Shown piece by piece: positions 8,015-15,788 of a DNA stretch of 24,921 nucleotides. The stretch lies in contig JBOGDS010000053.1 in the NCBI GenBank assembly GCA_050743075.1, positions 1-24,921 on the forward strand, given 5' to 3'. The notes beneath the pieces were generated by a model, which was not told the origin of the DNA, searched no databases, and was given only the letters and a program-made list of their open reading frames with translations. The stretch comes from JBOGDS01 sp050743075 (GTDB lineage: Bacteria; Actinomycetota; Actinomycetes; Jiangellales; Jiangellaceae). Position numbers and translations under genes: made by a program. The first letter of the stretch is position 1. The number at the start of each line of letters is the position of its first letter.

Positions 8015-9364
8015 ATGAGTTCGAAGACGCTCATCCGCGGCGGCCACGTCCTCACCATGGACCCGGAGCTCGGCGACGTAGCCGGCGACGTGCTGATCGA
8101 GGACGACAAGATCGTCGCCGTCCAGCCCGAGATCAGCGCCGACGCCGAGGTCATCGACGCGGCCGGGCACATCGTCATCCCCGGCTTCGTCGACTCCCAC
8201 CGTCATGCCTGGGAGGCCGCGATCCGTGGCTGCGCACCCAACGTGACGCTCGACGACTACTTCGTCGAAGTGCTCGACACGTTCGCGCCGCTCTACCGGC
8301 CCGACGACGTGTACGCGTCGAACCTGGCCGGGTCGCTGGAGTGCCTGAACGCCGGCATCACCACGCTCGTCGACTGGTCGCACATCAACAACACACCGGA
8401 CCACCCGGACGCGGTCGTCACGGCGCTGAAGGAGACCGGCATCCGGGCCCAGTACGCCTACGGAAGCGGGAACACCTCGCTGGCCAAGTAGTGGTTCAAC
8501 AGCTCCGAGGCGATCCCCGGCGACGACGTCCGGCGGATCCGCGACACCTACTTCTCATCCGACGGCGGGCTGCTGACGTTCGCCCTGGCCACCCGGGGTC
8601 CGGGGTTCTGCCAGGACGACGTGGTGCGGGCGGAGTGGGCCCTCGCCCGCGAGCTCGGCATCCCGATCACCCTGCACATCGCCATGGGCCGGCTCGCGGG
8701 CCGCTTAGCGATGGTCGAGCAGCTCGACCGGATGGGACTGCTCGGACCGGACACCACCTACATCCACTGCTGCTACTTCAGCGACCACGAGTGGCAGCGA
8801 GTCGCCGACACCGGCGGGACGATCTCGATCGCCGCCCAGGTCGAGCTGCAGATGGGCCACGGCTGGCCGCCGGTCGGCAAGTCCTACCAGTTCGGGCTGC
8901 GCCCGAGCCTGTCGATCGACGTGGTCACGACCGTGCCCGGCGACATGTTCACCCAGATGCGCGCCGCGTTCGGCGGCGAGCGGGCCCGGGTCAACGCGAC
9001 CTGCTGGGAGGCCAACACCGGCGTGCCCGAGACCATGCTCACCGCCCGGCAGGTGCTGGAGATGGCGACCATCCACGGTGCCCACGTCGCCGGCCTGGAG
9101 GACCGCACCGGGTCACTGACGCCGGGCAAGCGGGCCGACATCGTGCTGATCGACGCGACCGCGCTCAACGTCGCTCCGGTGACCGACCCGGTGGCTGCCG
9201 TGGTCCTTTGTGCCGACGTGTCGAACGTCGACACCGTGATCGTCGACGGCGTCGTGCGCAAGCGCGACGGGCGCCTCGTCGCCGACGTCGATAAGGCCCG
9301 CGGCCTGGTCGAGGCGTCCCGCGACCACCTCGTCTCCGAGGCGGAGAAGGGGAAGGCCGCGTGA
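8015..9364 (+). pseudogene. Amidohydrolase (cytosine/guanine deaminase-like) split by an in-frame amber stop
   Basis: One reading frame codes for a 450-codon metal-dependent amidohydrolase, but TAG at 8489-8491 (codon 159) interrupts it between SLAK and WFNSSEA; similarity continues without a frame change. Metal-site residues visible are His62 and His64 (PGFVDSHRHAW), His221 (ITLHIAMG), His251 (YIHCCYF) and Asp302 (LRPSLSIDV). The C-terminal beta-sandwich part has TPGKRADIVLID. The relatives I recall act on aminated ring compounds or related amidines. ATG 8015 follows an AAGGAG site. Without suppression only a 158-residue piece lacking most ligands would form, though an internal start (GTG 8621) could give the C-terminal part. 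A sense codon changed by mutation or a base-call error are both possible. Confidence 0.85.
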
Positions 9365-10273
9365 CGGTTCGGCACCTCGTCGGCCGGGGCGGACGCTTCG
9401 TACGTCCGTCCGCAGGCCGGCTGGACGACCGACGCTCGCGGGTACTGCGTCTGGACGGTGGTCGAGGAGCAGGCAGGCGCTGTCCACACCGGCTTCGCCG
9501 TCTGCGAGCTGGACCCCGGCGGATCGGTACCCGCCCACGTGCACTCCTTCGAGGAGAGCTTCCACGTGCTCGACGGGTCGGCCGTCGTGGAGACGACCGA
9601 GGGCGCCTTCCGGGTCGGCGCCGGTGACTACGGGCTGACGCCGGTCGGCGTCGCACATGCGTGGCGCAACGACGGCGACTCGGTCCTGCGATGGGCGCAG
9701 ATGCAGGGTCCGCAACCGCGGGAGCGGTTCGGTGACGACACGTTCCTGACTCCCCCGCTGCGAGCGGTCGACGTCATACCCGTCGACGTCCGGGACCCGC
9801 GCACGCGCCGGCTGGGCACCATCACGGCTGGCCACATGGACCCGGGAAGGCAGAGCCAGAGCATGCTGGCGGTGTCGGTGAGCATGCGGACGGCCCTGCT
9901 CGTCTACAGCGGGATCACCGTGAAGATGATGGTCGACAGCGATCTCGGGGCGCAGCTCACAACCATGTTCATGGTGCAGTACGAGCCCGACGGCACGGCC
10001 GGTGCACACGACCACCCGTTCGAGGAGACGTACCTGATCCTCGAGGGCGCGGTCGACGCACAGTTCGACGGCGAGCACCACCGGCTCGAGCCGGGCGACG
10101 TGGGCTGGGCCGGGGTCGGCTGCGTGCACTCGTTCGCGAACGCCGGCGACGGTCCGGTGCGGTGGCTGGAGACCCAGGCGCCGGCGCCGCCGCCGCGGTA
10201 CTCATACCGGTTCGCGCGCGACTGGGACTACCTACGCGAGGCGCTGGCCGGAGAGGGAGCGAGCCATGACTGA
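9361..10273 (+). pseudogene. Bicupin (two cupin_2 domains), probable frameshift near the N-terminus
   Basis: The likely start is GTG 9361, which overlaps the amidohydrolase stop as GTGA, but its frame soon becomes nonsense. In the next frame continuous protein is seen from about 9390 (ADASYVRPQAGWTTDARGY) to 10273. Deleting one G from the GGGG run at 9386-9389 joins the two. The body has two cupin repeats: PAHVHSFEESFHVLDG with GVAHAWRN, and GAHDHPFEETYLILEG with GCVHSFAN. Both retain His/Glu residues suited to metal binding. The layout resembles (S)-ureidoglycine aminohydrolase-type bicupins; that reading is tentative but would suit a nitrogen-compound pathway. If unrepaired, translation could still start at GTG 9458 and give a 271-residue protein with both cupins, so some function may survive. 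Confidence 0.75.
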
Positions 10274-10970
10274 GCAGCGCACCGTCGTCGTCGTCGGCGG
10301 GACGTCGGGCATCGGGCTCGAGATCGCACGCCACGTCGTGCAGGATGGCGACGCCGTCGTCGTGACCGGACGCGACCGTGCGCGCGCGCAGGGGGCCGCG
10401 GCCTCGCTGGGCGACCGCGCGACCGGCGCCGGGTTCGACCTCGCCGAGCCGGAGACCGTCGCCGCCGGTCTGGCCGACGTCACGCGGGTCGACGGTCTCG
10501 TGCTGGCCGCGATCGAGCGCGACGCCAACACCGTCGCCGGCTACGACATCGGCCGGGCCCGGCGGCTGATCACGCTCAAGCTGGTCGGATACACCGAGGT
10601 GATCCACAGCCTGCTGCCGAGGATGGCCGGCGACGCCGCGATCGTGCTGTTCGGCGGCAGGGCCAAGGACCGTCCGTACCCAGGCTCGACAACGGTTTCG
10701 ACGATCAACGGCGGCGTGGCGGGGCTGGTCACCACGCTGGCCATGGAGCTGGCCCCGATCCGGGTCAACGCCCTGCACCCCGGCATCGTCGGCGAAAGCC
10801 CGTTCTGGGCGGCCAAGCCGGACGGTGTGCTCGACGGCTATCGGGCCCGCACACCGTCGGGCGAGCTGCCCACGATGGCGGACATCGTCGACGCCGTCGA
10901 CTTCCTGCTGCGCAACCGGTCGGTCACCGGAACGAACCTCTACGTGGACCGCGGGTGGGGCGTGAGGTGA
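10266..10970 (+). CDS. Atypical short-chain dehydrogenase/reductase lacking the catalytic Ser-Tyr-Lys
   Basis: A 234-residue Rossmann-fold protein beginning at ATG 10266, 8 bp inside the bicupin gene. The nucleotide-binding glycine motif VVVGGTSGIG is near residue 10 and the C-terminal part (RVNALHPGIVGESPFW, then VDFLLRNRSVTGTNLYVDRGW) is classic SDR. At the active site, where YxxxK should stand before the GLVTTLAMELAP helix, the sequence is STINGGVAG, with neither Tyr nor Lys, and the usual Ser is in a FGGRA context. It may bind NAD(P) without normal reductase chemistry, or use other residues. The frame is intact. I do not know the substrate. Confidence 0.85.
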   Translation: MTEQRTVVVVGGTSGIGLEIARHVVQDGDAVVVTGRDRARAQGAAASLGDRATGAGFDLAEPETVAAGLADVTRVDGLVLAAIERDANTVAGYDIGRARRLITLKLVGYTEVIHSLLPRMAGDAAIVLFGGRAKDRPYPGSTTVSTINGGVAGLVTTLAMELAPIRVNALHPGIVGESPFWAAKPDGVLDGYRARTPSGELPTMADIVDAVDFLLRNRSVTGTNLYVDRGWGVR

Positions 10971-11377
10971 GCGATGCTCGGGTCGCGGTCGTCGGCACCG
11001 GCCGGATGGGTCCCGCCATGGCCACGCGGCTGCGGGCCCGCGACGTCGACGTCGTCGTGTTCAACCGCACCCGTTCGCGAGCCGAGGCGGTGGCGGCGCG
11101 GACCGGGGCGACCGCGGCCGATTCGGCTCGTTCAGCGGCCGCCGGGGCCTTCGAGCAGCCGGACGGGACGCCGGTCACCTTCAGCCTTGATCTCGTGGCC
11201 AAGGACTACGAACTGATCTTGGCGCTGGCGGCGGAGGTCGGCGTGCCGATGCCGCAGGCCGAGGCGGGCCGGTCTGCCGTCGCCGCTGCCCTGGCCGCCG
11301 GCCTGGGTGCGCGCGACATGAGCTACCTCGCGCAGGTCCTCCGGGACAGGGCGAGTCCCGCAGACTCACCGAGTTGA
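10967..11377 (+). pseudogene. 3-hydroxyisobutyrate dehydrogenase-family protein with internal deletion
   Basis: The likely start is GTG 10967, which overlaps the SDR stop. The first 50 or so residues are an NAD(P)-binding Rossmann start (VAVVGTGRMGPAMATRL, then FNRTRSRAE). Near position 11145 the sequence jumps directly to the C-terminal helical domain (TPVTFSLDLVAKDYELILALA, then DMSYLAQVLRD). The product is 136 residues, against about 290 in the family, so roughly 150 residues are missing in frame, including the second half of the Rossmann fold and the central catalytic Lys region. The open frame survived the deletion, but an active dehydrogenase is very unlikely. It is the last gene of the operon. 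A collapsed repeat in assembly could mimic this. Confidence 0.75.
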
Positions 11378-11419
11378 TCGACGTGAGGTTTCTGCGGTCG
11401 AGGGCGGCGGCCTCGAGGG

Positions 11420-11509
11420 GATGGCACGCTGAACTGCTCCATAAACCGGCACAACTCGGGCGCTCGAGCGACAGTTCAGCGTGCCATCAACAGCGGTTGA
11501 GCGTGCCAT
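11420..11509. repeat. 17-bp inverted repeat plus a third copy of the same motif
   Basis: The arm 11420-11436 is the exact reverse complement of 11472-11488, with a 35-nt spacer. A third copy of the core (TTSAGCGTGCCAT, one mismatch) lies at 11497-11509, in direct orientation and 22 bp from the second. The repeat lies between the end of the catabolic operon and the convergent small gene. It may be a terminator, a multi-site operator, or the end of a lost mobile element. Confidence 0.6.
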
Positions 11510-11522
11510 GCGCGTCCAGCTG

Positions 11523-11774
11523 CTATCGCAGTGCGGTCAGCAGTAAGATGATCATCGTCAACGCAAGCGCCACGGCCATGGCCAGGCCCGCCAGCAGTGC
11601 CGTCGGGAACGTCGGGATTCGGCGCTCGCCCCTGCGACCGAGCCGGTGGGACGGCTGCCGTTTCGGTGGCATCGGAGCATCGAGCTCGGCCCACACGGCA
11701 GCGAGCCCGAGGAGGCTGGTGTCGTCGGGCGATTCCCTGGCCGGTCTGCGCCGGCGCCGACCCCCCTGTTGCAT
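11523..11774 (-). CDS. Small hypothetical protein with a C-terminal membrane segment
   Basis: An 83-residue protein that I do not recognise. ATG 11774 has a good TAGGAG site about 5 bp upstream. The N-terminus is Arg-rich (GGRRRRRPARESPDD), the middle is basic, and the last 25 or so residues are a single hydrophobic helix (ALLAGLAMAVALALTMIILL) ending in TALR. That pattern suits a tail-anchored inner-membrane protein with a cytoplasmic basic domain. It lies 160 bp after nuoH on the same strand and could be co-transcribed. No functional motif is visible. Confidence 0.55.
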   Translation of the reverse strand: MQQGGRRRRRPARESPDDTSLLGLAAVWAELDAPMPPKRQPSHRLGRRGERRIPTFPTALLAGLAMAVALALTMIILLLTALR

Positions 11775-11934
11775 CGTCTCCTACCTGTCGCTGAGTTCCC
11801 GTGACGCTCGACGAGGCTAACCCGCCTCTCGTCGGCGGCAAAGCCCAGGTGCGGCTTGGGTGCGTGGCCTGGCCGGTGCGCTCAGCGGTAGGCGTCGCCG
11901 CGTTCGGCGACGACATCGACGGGGGGCACGCACC

Positions 11935-12888
11935 TCAGGCCACGGCGACGACGCCGGTGATGGCGAGCTGCACGAGCGCCAGCGGCACCAGTCCTTGCCA
12001 GGCGAGCTTCTGCAACTGGTCCTCCCGGAGCCGGGGGAAGGCCACCCGTAGCCAGATGACGACGATCGCGAGCGCGAACGTCTTGGCCAGCGTCCACAGC
12101 CAGCCGAGCGTGTCCTCGAACGGGCCGTGCCAGCCGCCCAGGAACAGCACGGTCGTCAACGCGCAGAGCAGCAGGATGCCGGCGTATTCGGCCAGCAGGA
12201 AGAACGCGAACCGCAGGCCGGTGTACTCGGTGTACGCGCCGAAGATGATCTCCGAATCGGCAACCGGCATGTCGAACGGCGGGCGCTGAAGCTCCGCCAG
12301 GCCCGCGACGAAGAATACGACCGCGCCGATCGCCTGCCAGGCCAGCCACCACGGTTGCCACGCCTCGACGATCCCCGGCAGCGACAAGGTCCCCGCTGCC
12401 ATGGCGACGGAGGCCGCCGTCAGGACGAACGGCAGCTCGTAGGCCATCAGCTGCGCCGCCGTCCGCAGCCCGCCGAGTAGTGAGTACTTGTTGCCGCTCG
12501 CCCAGCCGCCCATCAGCGAGCCGAGCACGCTGACGCCCATGACGGCGAGCACGACCAGCAGGCCCACCTCGACGTCCACCCCCACCCACCCGGGAGCCAG
12601 CGGCACGAACGCCAACGCGACCAGGTAGGGCACCAGGGCCACACCAGGGGCCAGCCGGAAGACCGTCGCATCCGCCTTCGCGGGCACGACATCCTCCTTC
12701 TGGGCAAACTTGACGCCATCGGCGATGAGCTGGGCCCAGCCGTGGAAGCCGCCCGCGTACATCGGCCCGACCCTGCCCTGCATGTGCGCCATGACCTTGT
12801 GCTCGGCCTGCCCGATCACCATCGGCAGGAGCAGGAATGCGCCCACAACCACGACGACCCGGACGAGCGCCTCCAGCACATCGATCAC
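11935..12888 (-). CDS. nuoH: NADH-quinone oxidoreductase subunit H-like membrane protein
   Basis: The 317-residue, strongly hydrophobic protein matches NuoH, the membrane subunit that forms much of the quinone-access channel of complex I and related Ech/Fpo enzymes. Conserved segments include HKVMAHMQGRVGPMYAG, QLIADGVKFAQKED, GWASGNKYSLLGGLR, AQLMAYELP, and the AELQRPPFDMPVADSE loop followed by EIIFGAYTEYTGL. About eight membrane helices are apparent. The GTG start at 12888 overlaps the nuoC stop as GTGA, and a GAGGA site lies 6 bp upstream; longer frames run backwards into the nuoC repeat and are not real. No nuoI, J or K follows. The final gene of the recognisable nuo operon. Confidence 0.93.
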   Translation of the reverse strand: MIDVLEALVRVVVVVGAFLLLPMVIGQAEHKVMAHMQGRVGPMYAGGFHGWAQLIADGVKFAQKEDVVPAKADATVFRLAPGVALVPYLVALAFVPLAPGWVGVDVEVGLLVVLAVMGVSVLGSLMGGWASGNKYSLLGGLRTAAQLMAYELPFVLTAASVAMAAGTLSLPGIVEAWQPWWLAWQAIGAVVFFVAGLAELQRPPFDMPVADSEIIFGAYTEYTGLRFAFFLLAEYAGILLLCALTTVLFLGGWHGPFEDTLGWLWTLAKTFALAIVVIWLRVAFPRLREDQLQKLAWQGLVPLALVQLAITGVVAVA

Positions 12889-13592
12889 GACGAGTCCTCG
12901 TCGCGGGAAGGCTCGTCGCGGGAAGGCTCGTCGCGGGAAGGCTCGTCGCGGGAAGGCTCGTCGCGGGAAGGCTCGTCGCGGGAAGGCTCGTCGCGGGAAG
13001 GCTCGTCTCCGCCCGGCGGTCGCGGGCCCCACGACGGGTCCGGCACTCCCGGCGGTCGCATCCGCCGACGCGACGGTGCCGCCGCTCCCGCGCCACCCTC
13101 CCCTGGCTCCTTCGCACCGGGCCACGGCTTTGCTGCCCGCGCGGCGAGCACGAACTCCTTGCGAAGCGGGTGTCCTTCGAACCCGTCGGGAAGCAGCAAC
13201 GGGTCCAGCGCCGGATGGCCGTCGAAGTTGATCCCGAACATCTCGTGGGTCTCGCGCTCGTGCCAGGCGGCGCCGCGATAGACCGACGTCGCGGTCGGCA
13301 GGTGCGGATCGGCGCGTGCGACGCGTGTGCGCACCAGCAGGTGCAGGATGGGCTGGCGAGCCACGTCGGCGACGTGGACGACAACCGAGAAGCCCTCGTC
13401 GAGCTCGTCGACGGCCGAGAGCCAGTCGAAGAACGTCAGCCCGGCGTCATGGGCGGCCTGGAGTGTCGCCGGCCAGTGCTCGGTGACGACGTCGAACACC
13501 GGGACGCCGAACGCGTCGCCGACCTCCGCGCCCTCCCCGGCCGCTTCGGCGAGCTTGACGGCCCAGTCGCCGCCCTGGTCGGACACGGTCAC
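12885..13592 (-). CDS. nuoC: NADH-quinone oxidoreductase subunit C-like, with (DEPSR)7 tail
   Basis: A 235-residue protein with the 30-kDa complex I subunit signature at about residues 112-147: ERETHEMFGINFDGHP, then GFEGHPLRKEF. NuoC lies in the peripheral arm next to NuoB/NuoD near the quinone site. The conserved part ends by about residue 150. The rest is a Pro/Gly/Ala/Arg-rich linker and then seven DEPSR repeats ending at the stop codon, probably disordered and not part of the fold. GTG 13592 has AGGAG upstream. It overlaps nuoH by 4 bp. nuoD, the usual next gene, is missing, and this is not a NuoCD fusion. Confidence 0.88.
   Translation of the reverse strand: MTVSDQGGDWAVKLAEAAGEGAEVGDAFGVPVFDVVTEHWPATLQAAHDAGLTFFDWLSAVDELDEGFSVVVHVADVARQPILHLLVRTRVARADPHLPTATSVYRGAAWHERETHEMFGINFDGHPALDPLLLPDGFEGHPLRKEFVLAARAAKPWPGAKEPGEGGAGAAAPSRRRMRPPGVPDPSWGPRPPGGDEPSRDEPSRDEPSRDEPSRDEPSRDEPSRDEPSRDEDSS
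12901..13005 (-). repeat. Seven perfect 15-bp tandem repeats inside nuoC
   Basis: The unit TCGCGGGAAGGCTCG (plus strand) is repeated seven times without a mismatch. Being a multiple of three, it encodes seven DEPSR units at residues 196-230 of NuoC. A degenerate eighth unit, DEDSS, ends the protein. Perfect identity suggests recent expansion or ongoing copy-number change by slippage. Confidence 0.97.
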
Positions 13593-13708
13593 CGCTGGAG
13601 ACTCCTCGCTTGGGTGGCTCGGAGTCTACGAGGTCCCAACATCCGCCGCCGGCTCCTGCCTGCCCTTGACGATCACTCCTCGACCCGCCGAGGTGTGATC
13701 CGGGATGA

Positions 13709-14656
13709 TCAATGCGGGTTGCTCGCGTAGTGGGCGGCGAGCAGGTCACCACCCCAGTCGTTGCGCAGATCCCGCCACACCGAGTGGATGTGGTTCGCGT
13801 CGTCCTGGGTGTTGTCGTACTCGAGCAGGAACGTCGGGCCTCGCACGGCGTAATAGTGACCGTGTCCTCGCTCGTGGGAGCCGGCCCAGCTGAACGTCAC
13901 CTGCGCGACGCCGGCCTCGAGCACATCCTGCCAGGCGGATCCCGCGACCTCCGCCGGCGCCCGGCCGAAGTAGAGCCGCACCAGGCGCTGGGCCAGGTCA
14001 CGCTGGTCCGTCGTCATCTCGCCCCAGGGCAAGCCCGACGGGACCAGGTCGGCGTCCGCGACCGGATCGGCCCTGGTGAGGATGTCGGCCGGCGCATCCG
14101 TCGACACCACAGCCAGCCGGCGCTGGTCCGGGTCGAACGTGGCCAGGAGTGTTCGGGCCAGCTCCTCCTCGTCGGGCAGTGTTCGAAGTCCCTCATGCGG
14201 GCCGTGCGGGACGACGGCAGGTTCCGCGCCGAAGAAGAGCGGCGTGACCGTGATCGAGTCGCCGACGACCGTGACGTGCACAGCCAGATGATGGCCGTTC
14301 ACCCGCCACGACCAGGGCGCGTCGCCCTGCGGATCGCCCAGGATGCGCACCCAGAAGCGGTGGTCGGCCGGGTCCGGCTCGGCACTCAGCTGGCGGCGGA
14401 TCATGTCCAGCTCGATCACGGCGCGGGCCGTCTTCCCGCCGTCGTCGCTACATCCGGCGTCGAGCAGCTCGAGTGCCAGCGCCCGCTGGTCGGCCGACAT
14501 GTCCGCCAGCGCGAGCCCCGGCCTGCGGCCCGGCAGGTACGTCCAACGTCGCTGGTCGGCGACGTCGAACGGAGCCGTCGCGGCTGCCCGTTGCCCGGGA
14601 TCGAGAGACGCCAGGAACACCCGAACGGCGGATGCCGACCGGTCTGCCGGCGTCAC
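13709..14656 (-). CDS. DUF3500 family protein embedded in the nuo operon
   Basis: A 315-residue protein whose GTG start (14656) overlaps the nuoB stop as GTGA, implying translational coupling. The sequence fits DUF3500: AVRVFLASLDPGQR near the start, WTYLPGRRPGLALADM, WSWRVNGHHLAVHVTVV, PLFFGAEPA, then GHYYAVRGPTFLLEYDNTQ, DANHIHSVWRDLRNDWGGD. The His-rich C-terminal segment is typical. The family has no firm biochemical role that I know of. The protein has no clear signal peptide or membrane helix from this start. It is followed by a 116-bp gap before nuoC, the largest gap in the operon, so nuoC-nuoH may also have their own promoter. Confidence 0.82.
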   Translation of the reverse strand: MTPADRSASAVRVFLASLDPGQRAAATAPFDVADQRRWTYLPGRRPGLALADMSADQRALALELLDAGCSDDGGKTARAVIELDMIRRQLSAEPDPADHRFWVRILGDPQGDAPWSWRVNGHHLAVHVTVVGDSITVTPLFFGAEPAVVPHGPHEGLRTLPDEEELARTLLATFDPDQRRLAVVSTDAPADILTRADPVADADLVPSGLPWGEMTTDQRDLAQRLVRLYFGRAPAEVAGSAWQDVLEAGVAQVTFSWAGSHERGHGHYYAVRGPTFLLEYDNTQDDANHIHSVWRDLRNDWGGDLLAAHYASNPH

Positions 14657-15273
14657 GAACGGTCGCGATCGGCTGCCGCCGGCGAGACGAACGGGCGGGT
14701 CAGCTCCGTCGCCCCGGCCTCGCGGCGGGAAACGGCCGGACCGGGGTAGCGCTCGGCCAGGTTCTCGCCGGCGATCTTCTCCTGGAGCTTGAGGATGCCC
14801 TGAAGAAGCGCCTCCGGCCGGGGCGGGCAGCCGGGCACGTACACGTCGACTGGCACCACCTGGTCGACCCCTTTGGTCACCGAGTACGAGTCCCAATAGG
14901 GCCCACCTGAGTTTGAGCACGCCCCGAACGAGATGACGTACTTGGGCTCGGGCATCTGCTCGTAGAGCCGCCGGACCGCCGGCGCCATCTTGTCGGTGAC
15001 GGTGCCGGACACGACCATCAGGTCGGCCTGCCGCGGACCCGGCGCGAACGGGATCACGCCGAGCCGGATGAAGTCGTGGCGCGCCATCGATGCCGCGATG
15101 AACTCGATCGCGCAGCACGCCAGCCCGAAGTTGAAGACCCACAGGGAATAGCGCCGGCCCCAGTTCAGGACCACCCGCACCGGATCCGGCACCACCTTCT
15201 GGGCCGCACCGATGCTGCCCGGCGGGCCGTGCTCGGCCGGCGGCCCCACGCCCGGCAGGCCGAGCTCGGTCAC
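14653..15273 (-). CDS. nuoB: NADH-quinone oxidoreductase subunit B-like, iron-sulfur N2 protein
   Basis: A 206-residue NuoB. It carries the last [4Fe-4S] cluster (N2), which passes electrons to quinone. Cluster ligands are visible as Cys53-Cys54 (FGLACCAIEF), Cys119 (FGACSNSGG) and Cys149 (PGCPPRPE), at the spacing expected for the family. Also conserved are RHDFIRLGVIPF and VVSGTVTDKM. GTG 15273 overlaps the nuoA stop as GTGA. The N-terminal 25 residues are variable, and the C-terminus extends past the family core with an RREAGATELTRP tail. All metal ligands are present, so the protein should be able to carry its cluster. Confidence 0.95.
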   Translation of the reverse strand: MTELGLPGVGPPAEHGPPGSIGAAQKVVPDPVRVVLNWGRRYSLWVFNFGLACCAIEFIAASMARHDFIRLGVIPFAPGPRQADLMVVSGTVTDKMAPAVRRLYEQMPEPKYVISFGACSNSGGPYWDSYSVTKGVDQVVPVDVYVPGCPPRPEALLQGILKLQEKIAGENLAERYPGPAVSRREAGATELTRPFVSPAAADRDRS

Positions 15274-15641
15274 TGCCACGTCAGGACACCCCGCCGCACC
15301 GCGTAGAGGATCCCCGTCGCCAGCAGACCCAGGAAGACGAACATCTCGACCAGGGTGGTCGTGCCGAACCCCTGCGCTGCGAACACCGTCGCCCACGGGA
15401 ACAGGTAGACAGCATCGACGGCGAACACGACGTAGAGGAAGGCGTACACGTAGTACCGGATATGGGTGTGTGCCCAGCCCTCGCCGACCGGGTCGACCCC
15501 GGACTCGTAGGTGAGCAGCTTCTCCGGCGTCGGACGGCGCGGGGCGAGCAGTCGGCTGGCTCCGAATGCGACGGCCACAAAGCCCGCGCCGGCCAGCGCG
15601 ACCACGGCCACGACGACGTAGGGCGAGAGGAATGCGTCCAT
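15270..15641 (-). CDS. nuoA: NADH-quinone oxidoreductase subunit A-like membrane protein
   Basis: A 123-residue membrane protein with three hydrophobic helices and the NuoA signature YESGVDPVGEGW, then YYVYAFLYVVFAVDAVYLFPWA. NuoA helps to join the membrane and peripheral arms and lines the quinone entry loop. ATG 15641 (MDAFLSPYV) is favoured because GGGAGGTG lies 7 bp upstream; the longer open frame would add an unlikely N-terminus. This is the first nuo gene, and its stop overlaps the nuoB start. The promoter should lie between 15642 and about 15790. Confidence 0.95.
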   Translation of the reverse strand: MDAFLSPYVVVAVVALAGAGFVAVAFGASRLLAPRRPTPEKLLTYESGVDPVGEGWAHTHIRYYVYAFLYVVFAVDAVYLFPWATVFAAQGFGTTTLVEMFVFLGLLATGILYAVRRGVLTWQ

Positions 15642-15744
15642 GGGCGCCACCTCCCGGGAGATTCGCGGCGTCGTCGGCGAGCTGTCTCCAACGTACATGC
15701 ACGCGTGGGCCCTGCACCCTCACCCACCCAGCCCGCCGTGCAGA

Positions 15745-15763
15745 CCTCCCTGTTGACGGGAGG
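15745..15763. terminator. Small hairpin upstream of nuoA
   Basis: CCTCCC (15745-15750) pairs with GGGAGG (15758-15763) across a 7-nt loop. It lies 25 bp after the stop of the small secreted-protein gene and before nuoA on the same strand. It may end the upstream transcript or attenuate read-through; there is no T-run. Confidence 0.3.
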
Positions 15764-15788
15764 GATACACCGTCGGCGTGACGCAGGC

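Noticed and set aside
12901..13005. CRISPR array
   Set aside because: The 15-bp units are head to tail with no spacers and lie inside a coding gene.
12710..13281. Plus-strand frames across nuoC/nuoH encoding Lys/Arg-rich or Ser/Gly-rich repeats
   Set aside because: They are antisense shadows of the 15-bp repeat. The minus-strand NuoC/NuoH motifs and overlap are clear.
11882..13384. Long minus-strand frame overlapping nuoH and nuoC in a third phase
   Set aside because: It is a high-GC shadow: low-complexity Arg/Gly text, whereas the NuoH and NuoC frames carry conserved motifs.
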